Shown: positions 17,351-26,392 of the stretch, one piece after another | How positions within the stretch are numbered: the stretch's first letter is position 1 | Layout of the letters: the number at the start of each line of letters is the position of its first letter | Notes under the pieces: generated by a model | The model's database searches: none | Seen by the model: the letters and a program-made list of their open reading frames with translations, nothing else | What the model was told of the DNA's origin: nothing | DNA from: Bacteroidia bacterium | Lineage (GTDB): Bacteria; Bacteroidota; Bacteroidia; JADZBD01 | NCBI GenBank assembly: GCA_020852255.1 | Contig: JADZBD010000022.1 | Span: 1-64,000 of the forward strand | Length of the DNA stretch: 64,000 nt | Direction of reading: 5' to 3' | Made by a program: the position numbers and the translations under genes

Positions 17351-18471
17351 TGAAAATAGGATTCGATGCCAAGCGGGCTTTTACCAATGCGAGCGGACTG
17401 GGTAATTATTCCCGTTCACTTATCAAAGCCTTAGCCGCCCTGCCGCAGGGGGATGAGCTGCACCTGTACAGTCCGCGCGACAAGGGAGGAGAATTCTCTG
17501 ACTGGTGCAAAACGCACCCCGGTGTTATTGTACACACGCCGGGTTCACTCATTGACCGCAGACTGAAAGCACGCTGGAGATCCTATGTGATCACCCGCCT
17601 CCTGCAGAAAGAAGAAATCAGCATTTATCACGGACTGTCCAACGAACTTCCGTTTAACATTCAGCGTTTTAAAGGAAAAAAAGTTGTGACGGTGCATGAT
17701 CTTATTTTTATACGGCACCCTGAGCTTTATCCGTTCCTTGACCGGACGATTTACAACAAAAAATGCCGTCACGCCTGCCATACGGCAGATGTAGTAGTGG
17801 CAGTAAGTGAGCAGACAAAAAAAGATCTGGAGGAGCTGTATTTCCTTCCTGAGACACGGATCAGGGTAATTTATCAGAGCGGGGATGAAGCCTTTCACCG
17901 GCCGGTTGCATCCGCTGACACAGAGAACGTCTTAAAAAAATACGGTTTACCCCGCGATTACATTCTGCATGTTGGGACGATAGAAGACCGAAAGAATCTG
18001 ATCACGGTGGTGCGGGCGATGGAAAGGGTAAAAGATATTCCGCTGGTGGTGGTGGGAAAGAAGAAAGGAGCTTTCAGGAAAGTAAGTGAGCGGATCCGGG
18101 AAGCCGGGCTCACGCGGCGGGTATTCTTTCTGGAGGATGTAGCACAGCAGGAACTTCCGGCCATTTATTCCGGCGCCTCCGTGTTTGTCTATCCCTCACT
18201 CATTGAGGGATTTGGGATTCCCATCATAGAAGCACTGGGTGCCGGCATACCGGTGATAGCATCCCGCGGCGGATGTTTCCCTGAGGCGGGCGGCCCCGGA
18301 AGCTGTTACGTAGATCCGCTCAACGCAGAAGAACTGGCAGCGGCCATTTCGGAGATTGCGGAATCCGCGGTGCGGCGTAACCAAATGAGAACAGAAGGAC
18401 TTGAATATGTAAAACGCTTCCGGCCCGAAATGGCCGCAGCACAAATGACACGTCTTTATCATACGCTCTAA
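17350..18471 (+). CDS. glycosyltransferase family 4-type
   Basis: A 373-aa GT-B protein. N-terminal donor-independent domain: KIGFDAKRAFTNASGLGNYS (residues 2-21). The C-terminal nucleotide-sugar domain has HVGTIEDRKNL and the E-x7-E element EGFGIPIIE near residues 282-290. Retaining GT4 enzymes transfer sugars from nucleotide donors in the cytosol. Substrate is unknown. The ATG overlaps the dapD stop by one nt, an operon arrangement that does not reveal the pathway. Confidence 0.88.
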   Translation: MKIGFDAKRAFTNASGLGNYSRSLIKALAALPQGDELHLYSPRDKGGEFSDWCKTHPGVIVHTPGSLIDRRLKARWRSYVITRLLQKEEISIYHGLSNELPFNIQRFKGKKVVTVHDLIFIRHPELYPFLDRTIYNKKCRHACHTADVVVAVSEQTKKDLEELYFLPETRIRVIYQSGDEAFHRPVASADTENVLKKYGLPRDYILHVGTIEDRKNLITVVRAMERVKDIPLVVVGKKKGAFRKVSERIREAGLTRRVFFLEDVAQQELPAIYSGASVFVYPSLIEGFGIPIIEALGAGIPVIASRGGCFPEAGGPGSCYVDPLNAEELAAAISEIAESAVRRNQMRTEGLEYVKRFRPEMAAAQMTRLYHTL

Positions 18472-18481
18472 GCAGGAATCG

Positions 18482-19036
18482 GTGATCCAGGAATGCCTGA
18501 AAGTACTTCGGGGAGGAGGCGTTATTTTATATCCCACCGACACGATCTGGGGCTTGGGCTGCGACGCCACGAATAAAAAGGCAGTGGAACGCTTATTTCT
18601 CATCAAGCAACGCAGTGAAGGGCATCCCCTGATTGTGCTGGCATCGGACGACCGGATGATCAATCGCATGGTACCCGATGCACCGGCCGCCAGCTGGGAC
18701 ATTATAGAACAGCATGAAGGCCCTGTAACCATTGTATATGAGAATGCCGGGTGGGTAGCGCCGAACGTGCTTGGATCCGACGGTACCTGCGGCATACGGC
18801 TGGTAAAGGATGAATTCTGCCGGACCCTGATTCATAAATTTCAGCGGCCGGTTGTGAGCACGTCAGCCAATATCAGCGGTAACCGCGCACCGGAAAATTA
18901 CGAAGAGATTTCTCCCAGAATAAAAGAAGCCGTTGACTTTATTGTCCCCTTGCGGCAACTCGAAAAAAACTTGCCTCCCCCTTCTCCTGTTATCCTGATC
19001 AGAAATAACGGCGAAGTGAAAGTACTCCGGAAATGA
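18482..19036 (+). CDS. L-threonylcarbamoyladenylate synthase (Sua5/YciO/YrdC family)
   Basis: A 184-aa YrdC-domain protein: YPTDTIWGLGCDATN (residues 18-32), KQRSEGHPLIVLAS (nucleotide-binding K-x-R plus SxxHP-like) and STSANISGN. Members make threonylcarbamoyl-AMP from threonine, bicarbonate and ATP for the t6A37 tRNA modification. The C-terminal Sua5 domain is absent, as in TsaC. The start is GTG at 18482; no in-frame ATG is available. Its stop overlaps the next start (ATGA). Confidence 0.9.
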   Translation: MIQECLKVLRGGGVILYPTDTIWGLGCDATNKKAVERLFLIKQRSEGHPLIVLASDDRMINRMVPDAPAASWDIIEQHEGPVTIVYENAGWVAPNVLGSDGTCGIRLVKDEFCRTLIHKFQRPVVSTSANISGNRAPENYEEISPRIKEAVDFIVPLRQLEKNLPPPSPVILIRNNGEVKVLRK

Positions 19037-20445
19037 ACTACAGCGCTGCGCTTAATGATCCCGTCTTTCATGCCATCGGAAAAGCAGCCGACGAAGCGGG
19101 TGTGCGCGCCTACATTGTTGGAGGATGGGTTAGAGATCTGTTGCTGAACAAAGAAAGCAAAGACATTGATATTGTATGTATCGGCAATGGTATTGAACTG
19201 GCCGAAGCTTTTGCGCGGAAGTCAGGCGGTATCACCGTGAGCGTTTTTAAGAATTTTGGTACCGCCCAGGTTAAGATCAACGATCTGGATATTGAATTTG
19301 TAGGTGCAAGAAAAGAATCGTACAGGAGAGATTCCCGTAATCCGGTGGTGGAGAACGGAACATTGGAAGAAGATCAAAACCGCCGCGACTTCACCGTGAA
19401 TGCCATGAGCATCTGCCTGAATGCCGCATCTTTTGGTGAGTTTCTTGACCCCTTTAACGGCAGGAAAGACCTGGCGGAAAAAGTGTTGCGGACACCGCTG
19501 GATCCGGACATCACCTACAGCGACGATCCGCTGCGGATGATGCGCGCCGTGCGCTTTTCCTGTCAGCTGGGATTCCAAATAGAAGAAGCGTCCCTTCTTG
19601 CAATCGGAAAAAATGCAGGCCGGATCGGTATCGTTTCCATGGAGAGGATCACGGAAGAACTTAACAGGATCATTCTGAGTCCGGCTCCCGGAGAAGGATT
19701 CCGGACTTTAAATGAGTCCGGACTGCTGCCGGTTATTTTTCCGGAATTCTGCAAACTAAAAGGCGTTGAAACAGTTGACGACAAATCACACAAAGACAAT
19801 TTTTATCACACGCTGGAGGTTCTGGACAATGTTTCACGCGTTAGTACGGATCTGTGGCTGCGATGGGCAGCCATTCTACACGACATTGCCAAGCCGCAAA
19901 CCAAACGATATGATAAAGAAAACGGATGGACCTTTCACGGGCACGAAGATAAGGGCGCACGAATGGTGCCCCGGATATTTGCACGTTTGAAGTTGCCGCA
20001 GAATGAAAAAATGAAATTTGTACAAAAACTGGTACTCCTTCACCTGCGGCCGATCGCACTCAGCAAGGAAGAAGTAACAGACAGTGCGGTGCGCCGCCTC
20101 CTGTTTGAAGCAGGGGATGCCATTGACGATCTCATGCTTTTGTGCAATGCCGACATCACCAGCAAGAATCCAAACCGGGTAGCCAGATACATGCGTAATT
20201 TTAATCTGGTAAGGGAAAAGCTGAAAGAAGTAGAAGAAAAGGACCGGATCCGGAACTGGCAACCGCCGGTGAGCGGCGAACTGATTATGAAAACCTTCGG
20301 AATACCCGCGGGAAAGCAGGTCGGCATTATCAAAGATGCTATCCGGGAAGCAATCCTTGACGGGGTGATTCCGAACACCTATGAGACGGCGTTCGGGTTC
20401 ATGCTTCAGAAAGGAAAAGAACTTGGCCTTGCCCCTGCGCAGTGA
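19033..20445 (+). CDS. cca: CCA tRNA nucleotidyltransferase with HD domain
   Basis: Adds or repairs the 3' CCA of tRNA. The 470-aa protein has the class II polymerase head: VGGWVRDLLL, then KDIDIVCIG with the catalytic Asp pair, RRDFTVNAMSI and the DDPLRMMRAVRFS neck. An HD domain follows (HDIAKPQTKRYD near residue 286 and HEDKGARM), then a helical tail. The gene follows the TsaC-like gene, so two tRNA-modifying functions sit together. Confidence 0.95.
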   Translation: MNYSAALNDPVFHAIGKAADEAGVRAYIVGGWVRDLLLNKESKDIDIVCIGNGIELAEAFARKSGGITVSVFKNFGTAQVKINDLDIEFVGARKESYRRDSRNPVVENGTLEEDQNRRDFTVNAMSICLNAASFGEFLDPFNGRKDLAEKVLRTPLDPDITYSDDPLRMMRAVRFSCQLGFQIEEASLLAIGKNAGRIGIVSMERITEELNRIILSPAPGEGFRTLNESGLLPVIFPEFCKLKGVETVDDKSHKDNFYHTLEVLDNVSRVSTDLWLRWAAILHDIAKPQTKRYDKENGWTFHGHEDKGARMVPRIFARLKLPQNEKMKFVQKLVLLHLRPIALSKEEVTDSAVRRLLFEAGDAIDDLMLLCNADITSKNPNRVARYMRNFNLVREKLKEVEEKDRIRNWQPPVSGELIMKTFGIPAGKQVGIIKDAIREAILDGVIPNTYETAFGFMLQKGKELGLAPAQ

Positions 20446-20475
20446 TGCTGTTTTTTTACTTAACTTTAAGTCCCG

Positions 20476-21153
20476 ATGGCGATTTACAAATTCCGCGTGG
20501 TTTTTGAAGACCAGGACGACGTGTCCAGGGATCTGGAAGCGAAGGGTTCAACCTCTTTTCGCGAACTAGCCGACTGCATTCTCCGTTCGGTAGCATTTGA
20601 CGACAAACACTCCGGTTCCTTCTTTATCAGTGATGATTCCTGGAGATATGGGGAAGAATTCGTTTGGAAGGAAGAAGATCGTCAGACAGGATATGCCGGA
20701 AAGAAAAGGGAAAGTCCGCTTCGCCTGATGGAGAAGGCTAAAGTGGTAAGCTACATTGACGATCCTCACCAGAAATTCATTTTCATTTACGATTACAAGG
20801 AACTGTGGACTTTCCACATTGAGATGACACGGATTGTGAGCGAAGAGCCGGGAGCGGTATATCCGCGTGTAACGCGTACCATCGGAACTCCGCCCAAGCA
20901 ATACAAACAGGTGCTACCCGCTACCCCTGAGGAAGGGGGGGATTTGCTTTCCAAGCTTTCCGCCGAACTCAGTGATGAGGAGGATGAACCAATGCCGGAG
21001 CAGATCGCGGCCGCGGAGGAAGGGATGGACGAAGAGGATCATGAACGCGCCGCAGGAATGAGCGAAGAAAAAAATGAAGAGGAGGAAAATGAAGGGGGGG
21101 AAGACGGAGATGAATCCTCCGGCAGTTACGACGCGGAAGAAGAAGATCACTGA
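20476..21153 (+). CDS. PRiA4 ORF-3-like protein with acidic tail
   Basis: A 225-aa protein. Residues 1-150 resemble the plasmid pRiA4b ORF-3 family: YKFRVVFEDQDDVSRDLE, then YDYKELWTFHIEMTRIV, a small alpha/beta fold of unknown biochemical role. The last ~60 residues are almost entirely Glu/Asp with few hydrophobics and are probably disordered. TAACTTTA at 20461-20468 lies seven nt before the ATG. The 3' end overlaps convergent cmk by seven nt. Confidence 0.8.
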   Translation: MAIYKFRVVFEDQDDVSRDLEAKGSTSFRELADCILRSVAFDDKHSGSFFISDDSWRYGEEFVWKEEDRQTGYAGKKRESPLRLMEKAKVVSYIDDPHQKFIFIYDYKELWTFHIEMTRIVSEEPGAVYPRVTRTIGTPPKQYKQVLPATPEEGGDLLSKLSAELSDEEDEPMPEQIAAAEEGMDEEDHERAAGMSEEKNEEEENEGGEDGDESSGSYDAEEEDH

Positions 21154-21833
21154 ATCCTTTCCTGCACGAGCCGCAGCACAAACTGTAACTGCTCCTCCTT
21201 GTCCAGATCGGAATTATCCAATACCACCGCGTCCGCCGCCTTTCTGAGCGGATTTGTTTTACGGGTTGTGTCTTCCTGATCACGTGCCATCAGGTTTTCC
21301 CTTACTTCCGCCAGTGTCGCACGCGATCCTTTGGCATGCAATTCGTCGAACCGGCGTTGCACTCTCACTTCGGTTTCCGCTGTCATGAAAATCTTTAATT
21401 CCGCATCCGGAAAAACATTGGTTCCAATGTCACGGCCATCGAGCACCACTCCCTTCCCCTTTCCCATCCGGCGCTGAAGTGCCACCATTTTAGTTCGCAC
21501 CTCCGGGATGGCGCTAACCGGACTCACCAGTGATGAGACTTCCATGGTACGTATATCATGTTCCACATTCGATCCGTTGAGAAGTGTATCCGAAGATTTC
21601 TTTCGCGGGTCGTATAAAAAGCCGATATCAATAGAGGGAAGCGCCTTTACTATTTCTCCCGCGTCAAAGGAACCTTCGGGCTTGATGATTCCGTTTTGCA
21701 TACAAAAAAGTGTTACTGCCCGGTACATGGCTCCCGTATCAATGTACTTATAGCCGATGCGGGAAGCCAGGGAGCGCGCCAGTGTACTTTTACCGCAGGA
21801 AGAATAACCGTCAATGGCGATAGTGAGTTTCAC
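21147..21833 (-). CDS. cmk: cytidylate kinase
   Basis: Phosphorylates CMP/dCMP with ATP. The 228-aa chain has the P-loop GYSSCGKSTLARSLA at its N terminus, YIDTGAMYRAV, the DGRDIGTNVFPDAELKIFMTA core and the lid RDQEDTTRKTNPLRKA. The start is GTG at 21833 (VKLTIAIDG), because it begins four nt after a TATCTTTA box; a longer reading frame back to 21947 runs into porQ and lacks homology. Confidence 0.95.
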   Translation of the reverse strand: MKLTIAIDGYSSCGKSTLARSLASRIGYKYIDTGAMYRAVTLFCMQNGIIKPEGSFDAGEIVKALPSIDIGFLYDPRKKSSDTLLNGSNVEHDIRTMEVSSLVSPVSAIPEVRTKMVALQRRMGKGKGVVLDGRDIGTNVFPDAELKIFMTAETEVRVQRRFDELHAKGSRATLAEVRENLMARDQEDTTRKTNPLRKAADAVVLDNSDLDKEEQLQFVLRLVQERIQ

Positions 21834-21837
21834 AGGG

Positions 21838-21845
21838 TAAAGATA
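21838..21845 (-). promoter_or_regulatory. -7 promoter box of cmk
   Basis: TATCTTTA on the minus strand is followed by four nt and then the GTG start. It lies in the 43-nt gap between the porQ stop and cmk. Confidence 0.6.
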
Positions 21846-21876
21846 CTTGGTTAACGGAAACCGGGATACCCCGGTA

Positions 21877-22938
21877 TCAGATAGATGGCTTTCGTATAAA
21901 ATCTGCCAGATTGGTAGTAATTGTAAAGTTGTTTGTGCCGCCGGCAAGGTGGTAGTTGCCGTGGCCGTAACTGATCTGGAACCGATTGATCTTCATACCG
22001 AATCCGAAGGAGAATCCCACCAGACCCGGTTTTGTTTCAGTGAGTAATTCCTTTCGGCGGCGGTAATTATAGGCCAGCCGGATATGAAAATTTTTGGTGA
22101 GAATCATCTCTGTGCTCACATGAAGATGCCTCATGGCCTTATCCGTGAATTTTGCCAGCTTCCGCTCTTTCAGCGGTTCGCCCGTGATGGGGTCTTCCGT
22201 AACAGGAGGATTGGCCGGATCGGTGTAGGTGAGATCCCATTTTTCCAGATGGGTCAGTATCAATGACATTCGGAAAGGGGCGTGTTTAGGCTTTTTTGTA
22301 ATTCCTGCCTGAATCTCAAAAGGCATAGGTTCAATCACTCCCGGCGTATACCCTTTCCACTGCCGGCCAATATTTTTGATAATTACCGCCGCGGTAAAAT
22401 TCTTTGATTCCCTGGAATAAATAGCGCTGAGGTCTATTACATTTCCTCCGCTCCAGTAATCCTCGTATACAGAATAAATTGTTTTGAGCGAAGCACCCAC
22501 GGAAAACATGGAATCCAGCGGGCGCGCATAGGATATGTGAAAACAATAATCCGACGCAAAAAAAGAACCGGTTACCTCTCCGGTGACATCTGTTTCTTTG
22601 AATTTTCCGTAATCGGCATACATCAGTCCAGCAGCGAAGGTGCCCACCTTTTTAAACTCTCTGGCGTAGGCAGTATAGCCGTAATTGACATCGCCGAAAT
22701 AATTAATATAACTCAGAGAAAGCTGGTTGTGCAACCTGTTGCTCAGGACAGACGGATTGTCGTACACCAGATTGATATCGTCGTCTTTGGTGGGAAGTGT
22801 ATATCCCCCCAGCGCACAGGATCGTGCCGACAATGTGAGATTCAGGAATTCAAACGTATTATCACCGCCCGTCTGAGCCTTGAAAGAAAAAAAGGTTCCG
22901 AGGAAAAAACAGGTAACAAAAAGGCGCAGATTCCTCAT
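21877..22938 (-). CDS. porQ: type IX secretion system protein PorQ
   Basis: A 353-aa exported protein (signal residues 1-20, ending in FKAQ) matching the PorQ family: GGDNTFEFLNLTLSARSCALGG-like opening and DINLVYDNPSVLS, followed by a FadL-like series of strands with YINYFGDVNYGY and an NFTITTNLADF C terminus. PorQ is an outer-membrane component needed, with PorU, PorV and PorZ, for attaching type IX cargo to the surface. It accounts for the two sorting-domain proteins in this window. It is followed by cmk and preceded by a small unknown gene. Confidence 0.88.
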   Translation of the reverse strand: MRNLRLFVTCFFLGTFFSFKAQTGGDNTFEFLNLTLSARSCALGGYTLPTKDDDINLVYDNPSVLSNRLHNQLSLSYINYFGDVNYGYTAYAREFKKVGTFAAGLMYADYGKFKETDVTGEVTGSFFASDYCFHISYARPLDSMFSVGASLKTIYSVYEDYWSGGNVIDLSAIYSRESKNFTAAVIIKNIGRQWKGYTPGVIEPMPFEIQAGITKKPKHAPFRMSLILTHLEKWDLTYTDPANPPVTEDPITGEPLKERKLAKFTDKAMRHLHVSTEMILTKNFHIRLAYNYRRRKELLTETKPGLVGFSFGFGMKINRFQISYGHGNYHLAGGTNNFTITTNLADFIRKPSI

Positions 22939-22976
22939 GCTGACCGAACGAAAAAAAGTATTAAAAATTGCGGGGA

Positions 22977-23348
22977 TCAGTTACTTCCCTCAGCCGCGAT
23001 CTCTGCAACCGGTTCTTCCTTGACCGCCCGTGGTGCCGCCGCCTTCTTCGCCACCTTGCCGGGCTTGAGGCCCTGCATCAGCCGAGCTACCGACTGGCCT
23101 TCACACCAGATTTCCGCCATCAAAATACCGGAAGAAGAAATTCCTGAAATGTTCCGGATCTCGATGGTCTTGCCAAGAACATTGTTTAACAGCTGCTTTT
23201 TGGCATCCCTCCTTACATCCGCCTTGCTGGATATGGAATAGTCCGTTGCCCGCACTTTTTTGCCACCCATTTTGTGTTTCCACACCCTCCATTCCGGAGC
23301 GATCATCACGGTGTACTCATTAACGATCTTGATCACTTTGAAAGCCAT
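22977..23348 (-). CDS. small protein resembling a nuclease-like OB fold (function unknown)
   Basis: A 123-aa protein without a signal peptide. Its pattern (VNEYTVMIAPEW, AKKQLLNNVLGKTIEIRNI, SGILMAEIWCEGQSVARLMQ) loosely follows the SNase-like fold, where GK-x-V is followed by grLLaev and vARlLv strands, but the catalytic Arg/Glu residues are not evident. The C-terminal ~30 residues are an Ala/Lys/Glu-rich tail. It has a full promoter 23 nt upstream. No firm assignment. Confidence 0.55.
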   Translation of the reverse strand: MAFKVIKIVNEYTVMIAPEWRVWKHKMGGKKVRATDYSISSKADVRRDAKKQLLNNVLGKTIEIRNISGISSSGILMAEIWCEGQSVARLMQGLKPGKVAKKAAAPRAVKEEPVAEIAAEGSN

Positions 23349-23370
23349 GCCGTTGTTTTTTAGGTTCTTA

Positions 23371-23402
23371 CAAACTTATCGGTTTTCATCGAATATTCCA
23401 AA
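23371..23402 (-). promoter_or_regulatory. promoter of the small unknown gene at 22977-23348
   Basis: Minus strand TTTG (complement 23399-23402), 20 nt, TAAGTTTG (complement 23371-23378): exact consensus. Confidence 0.75.
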
Positions 23403-23421
23403 TACGCTGTTTATCAATGCA

Positions 23422-24144
23422 TTACATCAATCTAACCAGCGCGCCGTCTTTTAAAACGGGAATAATACCGGTTTGGTTGGGAGTTAGACAGAAGCGGATA
23501 TCCTTCTTCAGGTTAAGAGAAGCCAGCCGTTCTTTGTGGGAAGCATTACTAAGAAATTTAACGGGGTCCTTTTCTGCCATCTGATAAAGGTATTTCAGTG
23601 CGAGGCATGCGTCTCCCATTTTAAACTTTTTTGCTCTTGCGCTGAGTGCTTCCGTGACAGCGCCGGCGAAGAGGGCATCCTCCAGGTTAAATTTGTTCTT
23701 CCACCCGGAGCACAGTAACAAAACATTCCGGTTTTCCTTGAGGAGAAACTCACACAATGCGCCGATATTCAGAAACGATCCCACCACTACCTTGTATGCG
23801 TCTTTGGCGGCGTCTAAGGCCTGCGTTCCGTTGGTGGTGGTAAGCACAATGCTTTTGCCCTTCACGTGCGGACCGTTATAATCAAACGGGGAGTTGCCGA
23901 AATCAAACCCTTCCACCTTCACGGCATCACGTTCTGCTCCGGCAAGGAATCCTTTTTCCTTCCAGTGTTTTGCTTCTTCCACCGTGGCCACCGGAATAAT
24001 TTTTTCTACCCCGTACTCGAACGCAATGCAGATGGCAGAGGTAGCACGCAGGATATCAATAACCACCACCACACTTTCTGTATCCCGGTAAATCGGATAG
24101 AGGTACGGCGAAAAACAGGCGTCTATTTTCTTTTGTTCCGGCAA
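23422..24144 (-). CDS. comB: 2-phosphosulfolactate phosphatase (ComB family)
   Basis: A 240-aa protein with the ComB signature elements: VVVIDILRATSAICIAFEYG (residues 26-45), GNSPFDY, LTTTNGTQALDAA and LLLCSGWKNKFNLEDALFAGA. ComB hydrolyses (R)-2-phospho-3-sulfolactate in coenzyme M synthesis in archaea; in Bacteroidota, where coenzyme M is absent, the product sulfolactate probably feeds sulfonolipid or other sulfonate metabolism (inference). The only in-frame start near the family's N terminus is TTG 24144, six nt after gcvT, implying co-transcription. Confidence 0.85.
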   Translation of the reverse strand: MPEQKKIDACFSPYLYPIYRDTESVVVVIDILRATSAICIAFEYGVEKIIPVATVEEAKHWKEKGFLAGAERDAVKVEGFDFGNSPFDYNGPHVKGKSIVLTTTNGTQALDAAKDAYKVVVGSFLNIGALCEFLLKENRNVLLLCSGWKNKFNLEDALFAGAVTEALSARAKKFKMGDACLALKYLYQMAEKDPVKFLSNASHKERLASLNLKKDIRFCLTPNQTGIIPVLKDGALVRLM

Positions 24145-24150
24145 AACGGT

Positions 24151-25254
24151 TCAGCCTGCTTTATAGAAAGGGATCTTCACCACCGTTGCCTTCAATGCCT
24201 TCTCTCTCACTTTGATAAAAATTTCGCTTCCTGAAGGAGCATGACTTTTATTCACATATCCCATTCCGATGCCTTTTTGAAGGGAAGGGGATTGCGTTCC
24301 GGAAGTAACCTTGCCTATCACCACACCGGCGGCGTCCGTAATTTCATAATCGTGACGGGGAATTCCGCGGTCTACCATTTCGAATCCCACCAGCTTTTTG
24401 CTTACTCCTTTCTCCTTTTGCACTTTCAGTGCGGCGGAGTTGGTAAAGTTTTTTGTGAATTTCGTGATCCAGCCGAGGCCGGCTTCCAGCGGTGATGTTT
24501 CATCGTTGATATCATTGCCATACAGGCAAAATCCCATTTCAAGACGCAATGTATCGCGTGCGCCAAGACCTGCCGGCTTCATTCCGAATTCCTTTCCCGC
24601 CGCAAGAATACTATCCCACATCTTTTCTGCATGTGCATTGGGAAAATAAAGTTCGAAGCCGCCGGCACCCGTGTACCCGGTATTAGAAATAATCACTCCC
24701 TCTACACTGTTGAACTCGCCTACGGCGAAATGATAATACGGAATGGAAGAAAGATCAACCGCCGTAAGTTTTTGTAAAGCGGCCGTAGCTTTCGGGCCCT
24801 GAATAGCCAGCAGAGCTGTTTCGCCGGAAATATCCGTCATTTTAACTCCCCCGGAATTATGACCGGAAATCCACTTCCAGTCTTTTTCCATATTTGACGC
24901 ATTCACCACCAGAAGATATTTCTCCGGACCCAGGCAATACACCAGAAGATCATCCACGATACCGCCTTTTTCATTCGGCAGGCAGGAATACTGTGCTTTC
25001 CCTGCAGTAAGAACGGAGGCATCATTACTGGTTACACGCTGAATGAGCTCCAGGGCACCTTTCCCTTCCAGGATAAACTCGCCCATATGACTAACATCGA
25101 AAATGCCGGCTGCGGTTCGAACGGTGAGGTGTTCATCGTTCAGCCCTGAATAAGATACGGGCATATTGTACCCTGCAAAGGGAACCATTTTCGCTCCCAG
25201 TGCAATGTGTTTTGCGGCCAGGGCGGTTTGAAGCAATTCTGTACTTGTTTCCAT
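24151..25254 (-). CDS. gcvT: aminomethyltransferase (glycine cleavage T protein)
   Basis: A 367-aa GcvT, the tetrahydrofolate-dependent enzyme that releases ammonia from the aminomethyl-lipoyl H protein. Key elements: [22 protein letters not shown] (folate site), the central [13 protein letters not shown] element (near 197-209) and [17 protein letters not shown]. It is first in a leftward transcription unit with comB; gcvH and gcvP are not nearby. Confidence 0.96.
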   Translation of the reverse strand: METSTELLQTALAAKHIALGAKMVPFAGYNMPVSYSGLNDEHLTVRTAAGIFDVSHMGEFILEGKGALELIQRVTSNDASVLTAGKAQYSCLPNEKGGIVDDLLVYCLGPEKYLLVVNASNMEKDWKWISGHNSGGVKMTDISGETALLAIQGPKATAALQKLTAVDLSSIPYYHFAVGEFNSVEGVIISNTGYTGAGGFELYFPNAHAEKMWDSILAAGKEFGMKPAGLGARDTLRLEMGFCLYGNDINDETSPLEAGLGWITKFTKNFTNSAALKVQKEKGVSKKLVGFEMVDRGIPRHDYEITDAAGVVIGKVTSGTQSPSLQKGIGMGYVNKSHAPSGSEIFIKVREKALKATVVKIPFYKAG

Positions 25255-25270
25255 TGAAAATTGTTTGATG

Positions 25271-25301
25271 CAAATGTATCATTTCGCGGCAATCAGACCA
25301 A
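25271..25301 (-). promoter_or_regulatory. promoter of gcvT-comB
   Basis: TACATTTG (complement 25271-25278) preceded 20 nt upstream by TTG (complement 25299-25301), 16 nt before the gcvT ATG. It sits in the only gap between gcvT and the glycosyltransferase operon. Confidence 0.65.
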
Positions 25302-25315
25302 TGGGCAGGCCGGTT

Positions 25316-26392
25316 TTATTCGTCCCGGAGTACGGCGAGATAGCGATCCGTATTGGCGATTACGGAAAACTGCTCCTCCACTGTTACCCTCCCGGCATTG
25401 CCCAGCCTTTCCCGCAGCGACTGATCTTTCAGCAGCAGCAGAATCCTGTTCTTCCATTCTTCCGGCGTTTTCACTAAAAAGCCATTTTCGCCGTCGGTAA
25501 TAATCCTGAAGTTGGCTCCCTTTGCGGAAGCGATCACCGGAATACCGAGTCCCATGTACTGAAGTGCCTTCAGTCCGCTCTTGCCCAGCACCCAGCGCTC
25601 CTCCGGAAGGGGATAGAGTCCGATATCAATACGGGCCAGTTCCTTCACCTCACCCGTACCCGGCCATTCCATTGCTTCCACGTTCACCCCCTCGATTTGA
25701 AAATCCCCGTCACCGATTACCAGCAATTTAAAATCCAGTTCCTTTGCCAGTTCCCGGAGAACAGGTGCCAGCAGGTGCAGAAAACGGGAAGTGCTGTGGG
25801 AGCCGCTCCACCCGAGCACCGGGGTTCCCCGCAACGCATGATCCGTTTTAGGCCGGTAGACTTCCGTATTGATTGTGGAGGAAATATCCGTGGTTTTTTT
25901 ATTGTATTTCCGTACAAATTCATCCAGGATGGGTGTACAGGTAATCACATGGTCCGCCTTTCTCATCAGATACAGCGCCTTCAGACGACCTTTGAAACGA
26001 AGCGTCCATTGATTGGCTTCGCTCACATGCCCCAGGAAAATCAGGTCATCAATATCGTAGATCAGTCTTTTTGCGAGCAAGCGAACCGCCCGCTCAAAGC
26101 CCGGCAGTCCCAACGGTGTTACCCAGAGATGTACGTAAACGATATCGTAGGCCGGGAGTTTAAACAGGTGTATAACCCGGCGCAAATAACCAGTAAGCGT
26201 GTAGCGTATCTTCTTTCCAACATTTCCTTTGGAATAAAGTATTTTCCAAAAAGCGGGAGTAACAAATGAAAGCGTATGAACCGTATAACCTTCCTTTTCC
26301 CAGGATGCATAATACTGTTCAAACTTCAGGCGCTGACTGGGCGCGCATCCAACCGGATACGGAGTAAGCACGAGTATTTTTTTTCTGCTCAC
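25316..26392 (-). CDS. glycosyltransferase, GT4-like
   Basis: A 358-aa GT-B-fold protein: LVLTPYPVGCAPSQRLKFEQ near the N terminus, YDIDDLIFL, and the C-terminal KSGLKALQYMGLGIPVIAS region of the nucleotide-sugar domain. It is often found in surface-polysaccharide loci. The GTG at 26392 gives a GTGA overlap with the upstream glycosyltransferase; an in-frame GTG three codons earlier (26401) is also possible. Donor and acceptor are unknown; the pairing with a WbpM-like dehydratase nearby suggests O-antigen or capsule synthesis. Confidence 0.85.
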   Translation of the reverse strand: MSRKKILVLTPYPVGCAPSQRLKFEQYYASWEKEGYTVHTLSFVTPAFWKILYSKGNVGKKIRYTLTGYLRRVIHLFKLPAYDIVYVHLWVTPLGLPGFERAVRLLAKRLIYDIDDLIFLGHVSEANQWTLRFKGRLKALYLMRKADHVITCTPILDEFVRKYNKKTTDISSTINTEVYRPKTDHALRGTPVLGWSGSHSTSRFLHLLAPVLRELAKELDFKLLVIGDGDFQIEGVNVEAMEWPGTGEVKELARIDIGLYPLPEERWVLGKSGLKALQYMGLGIPVIASAKGANFRIITDGENGFLVKTPEEWKNRILLLLKDQSLRERLGNAGRVTVEEQFSVIANTDRYLAVLRDE

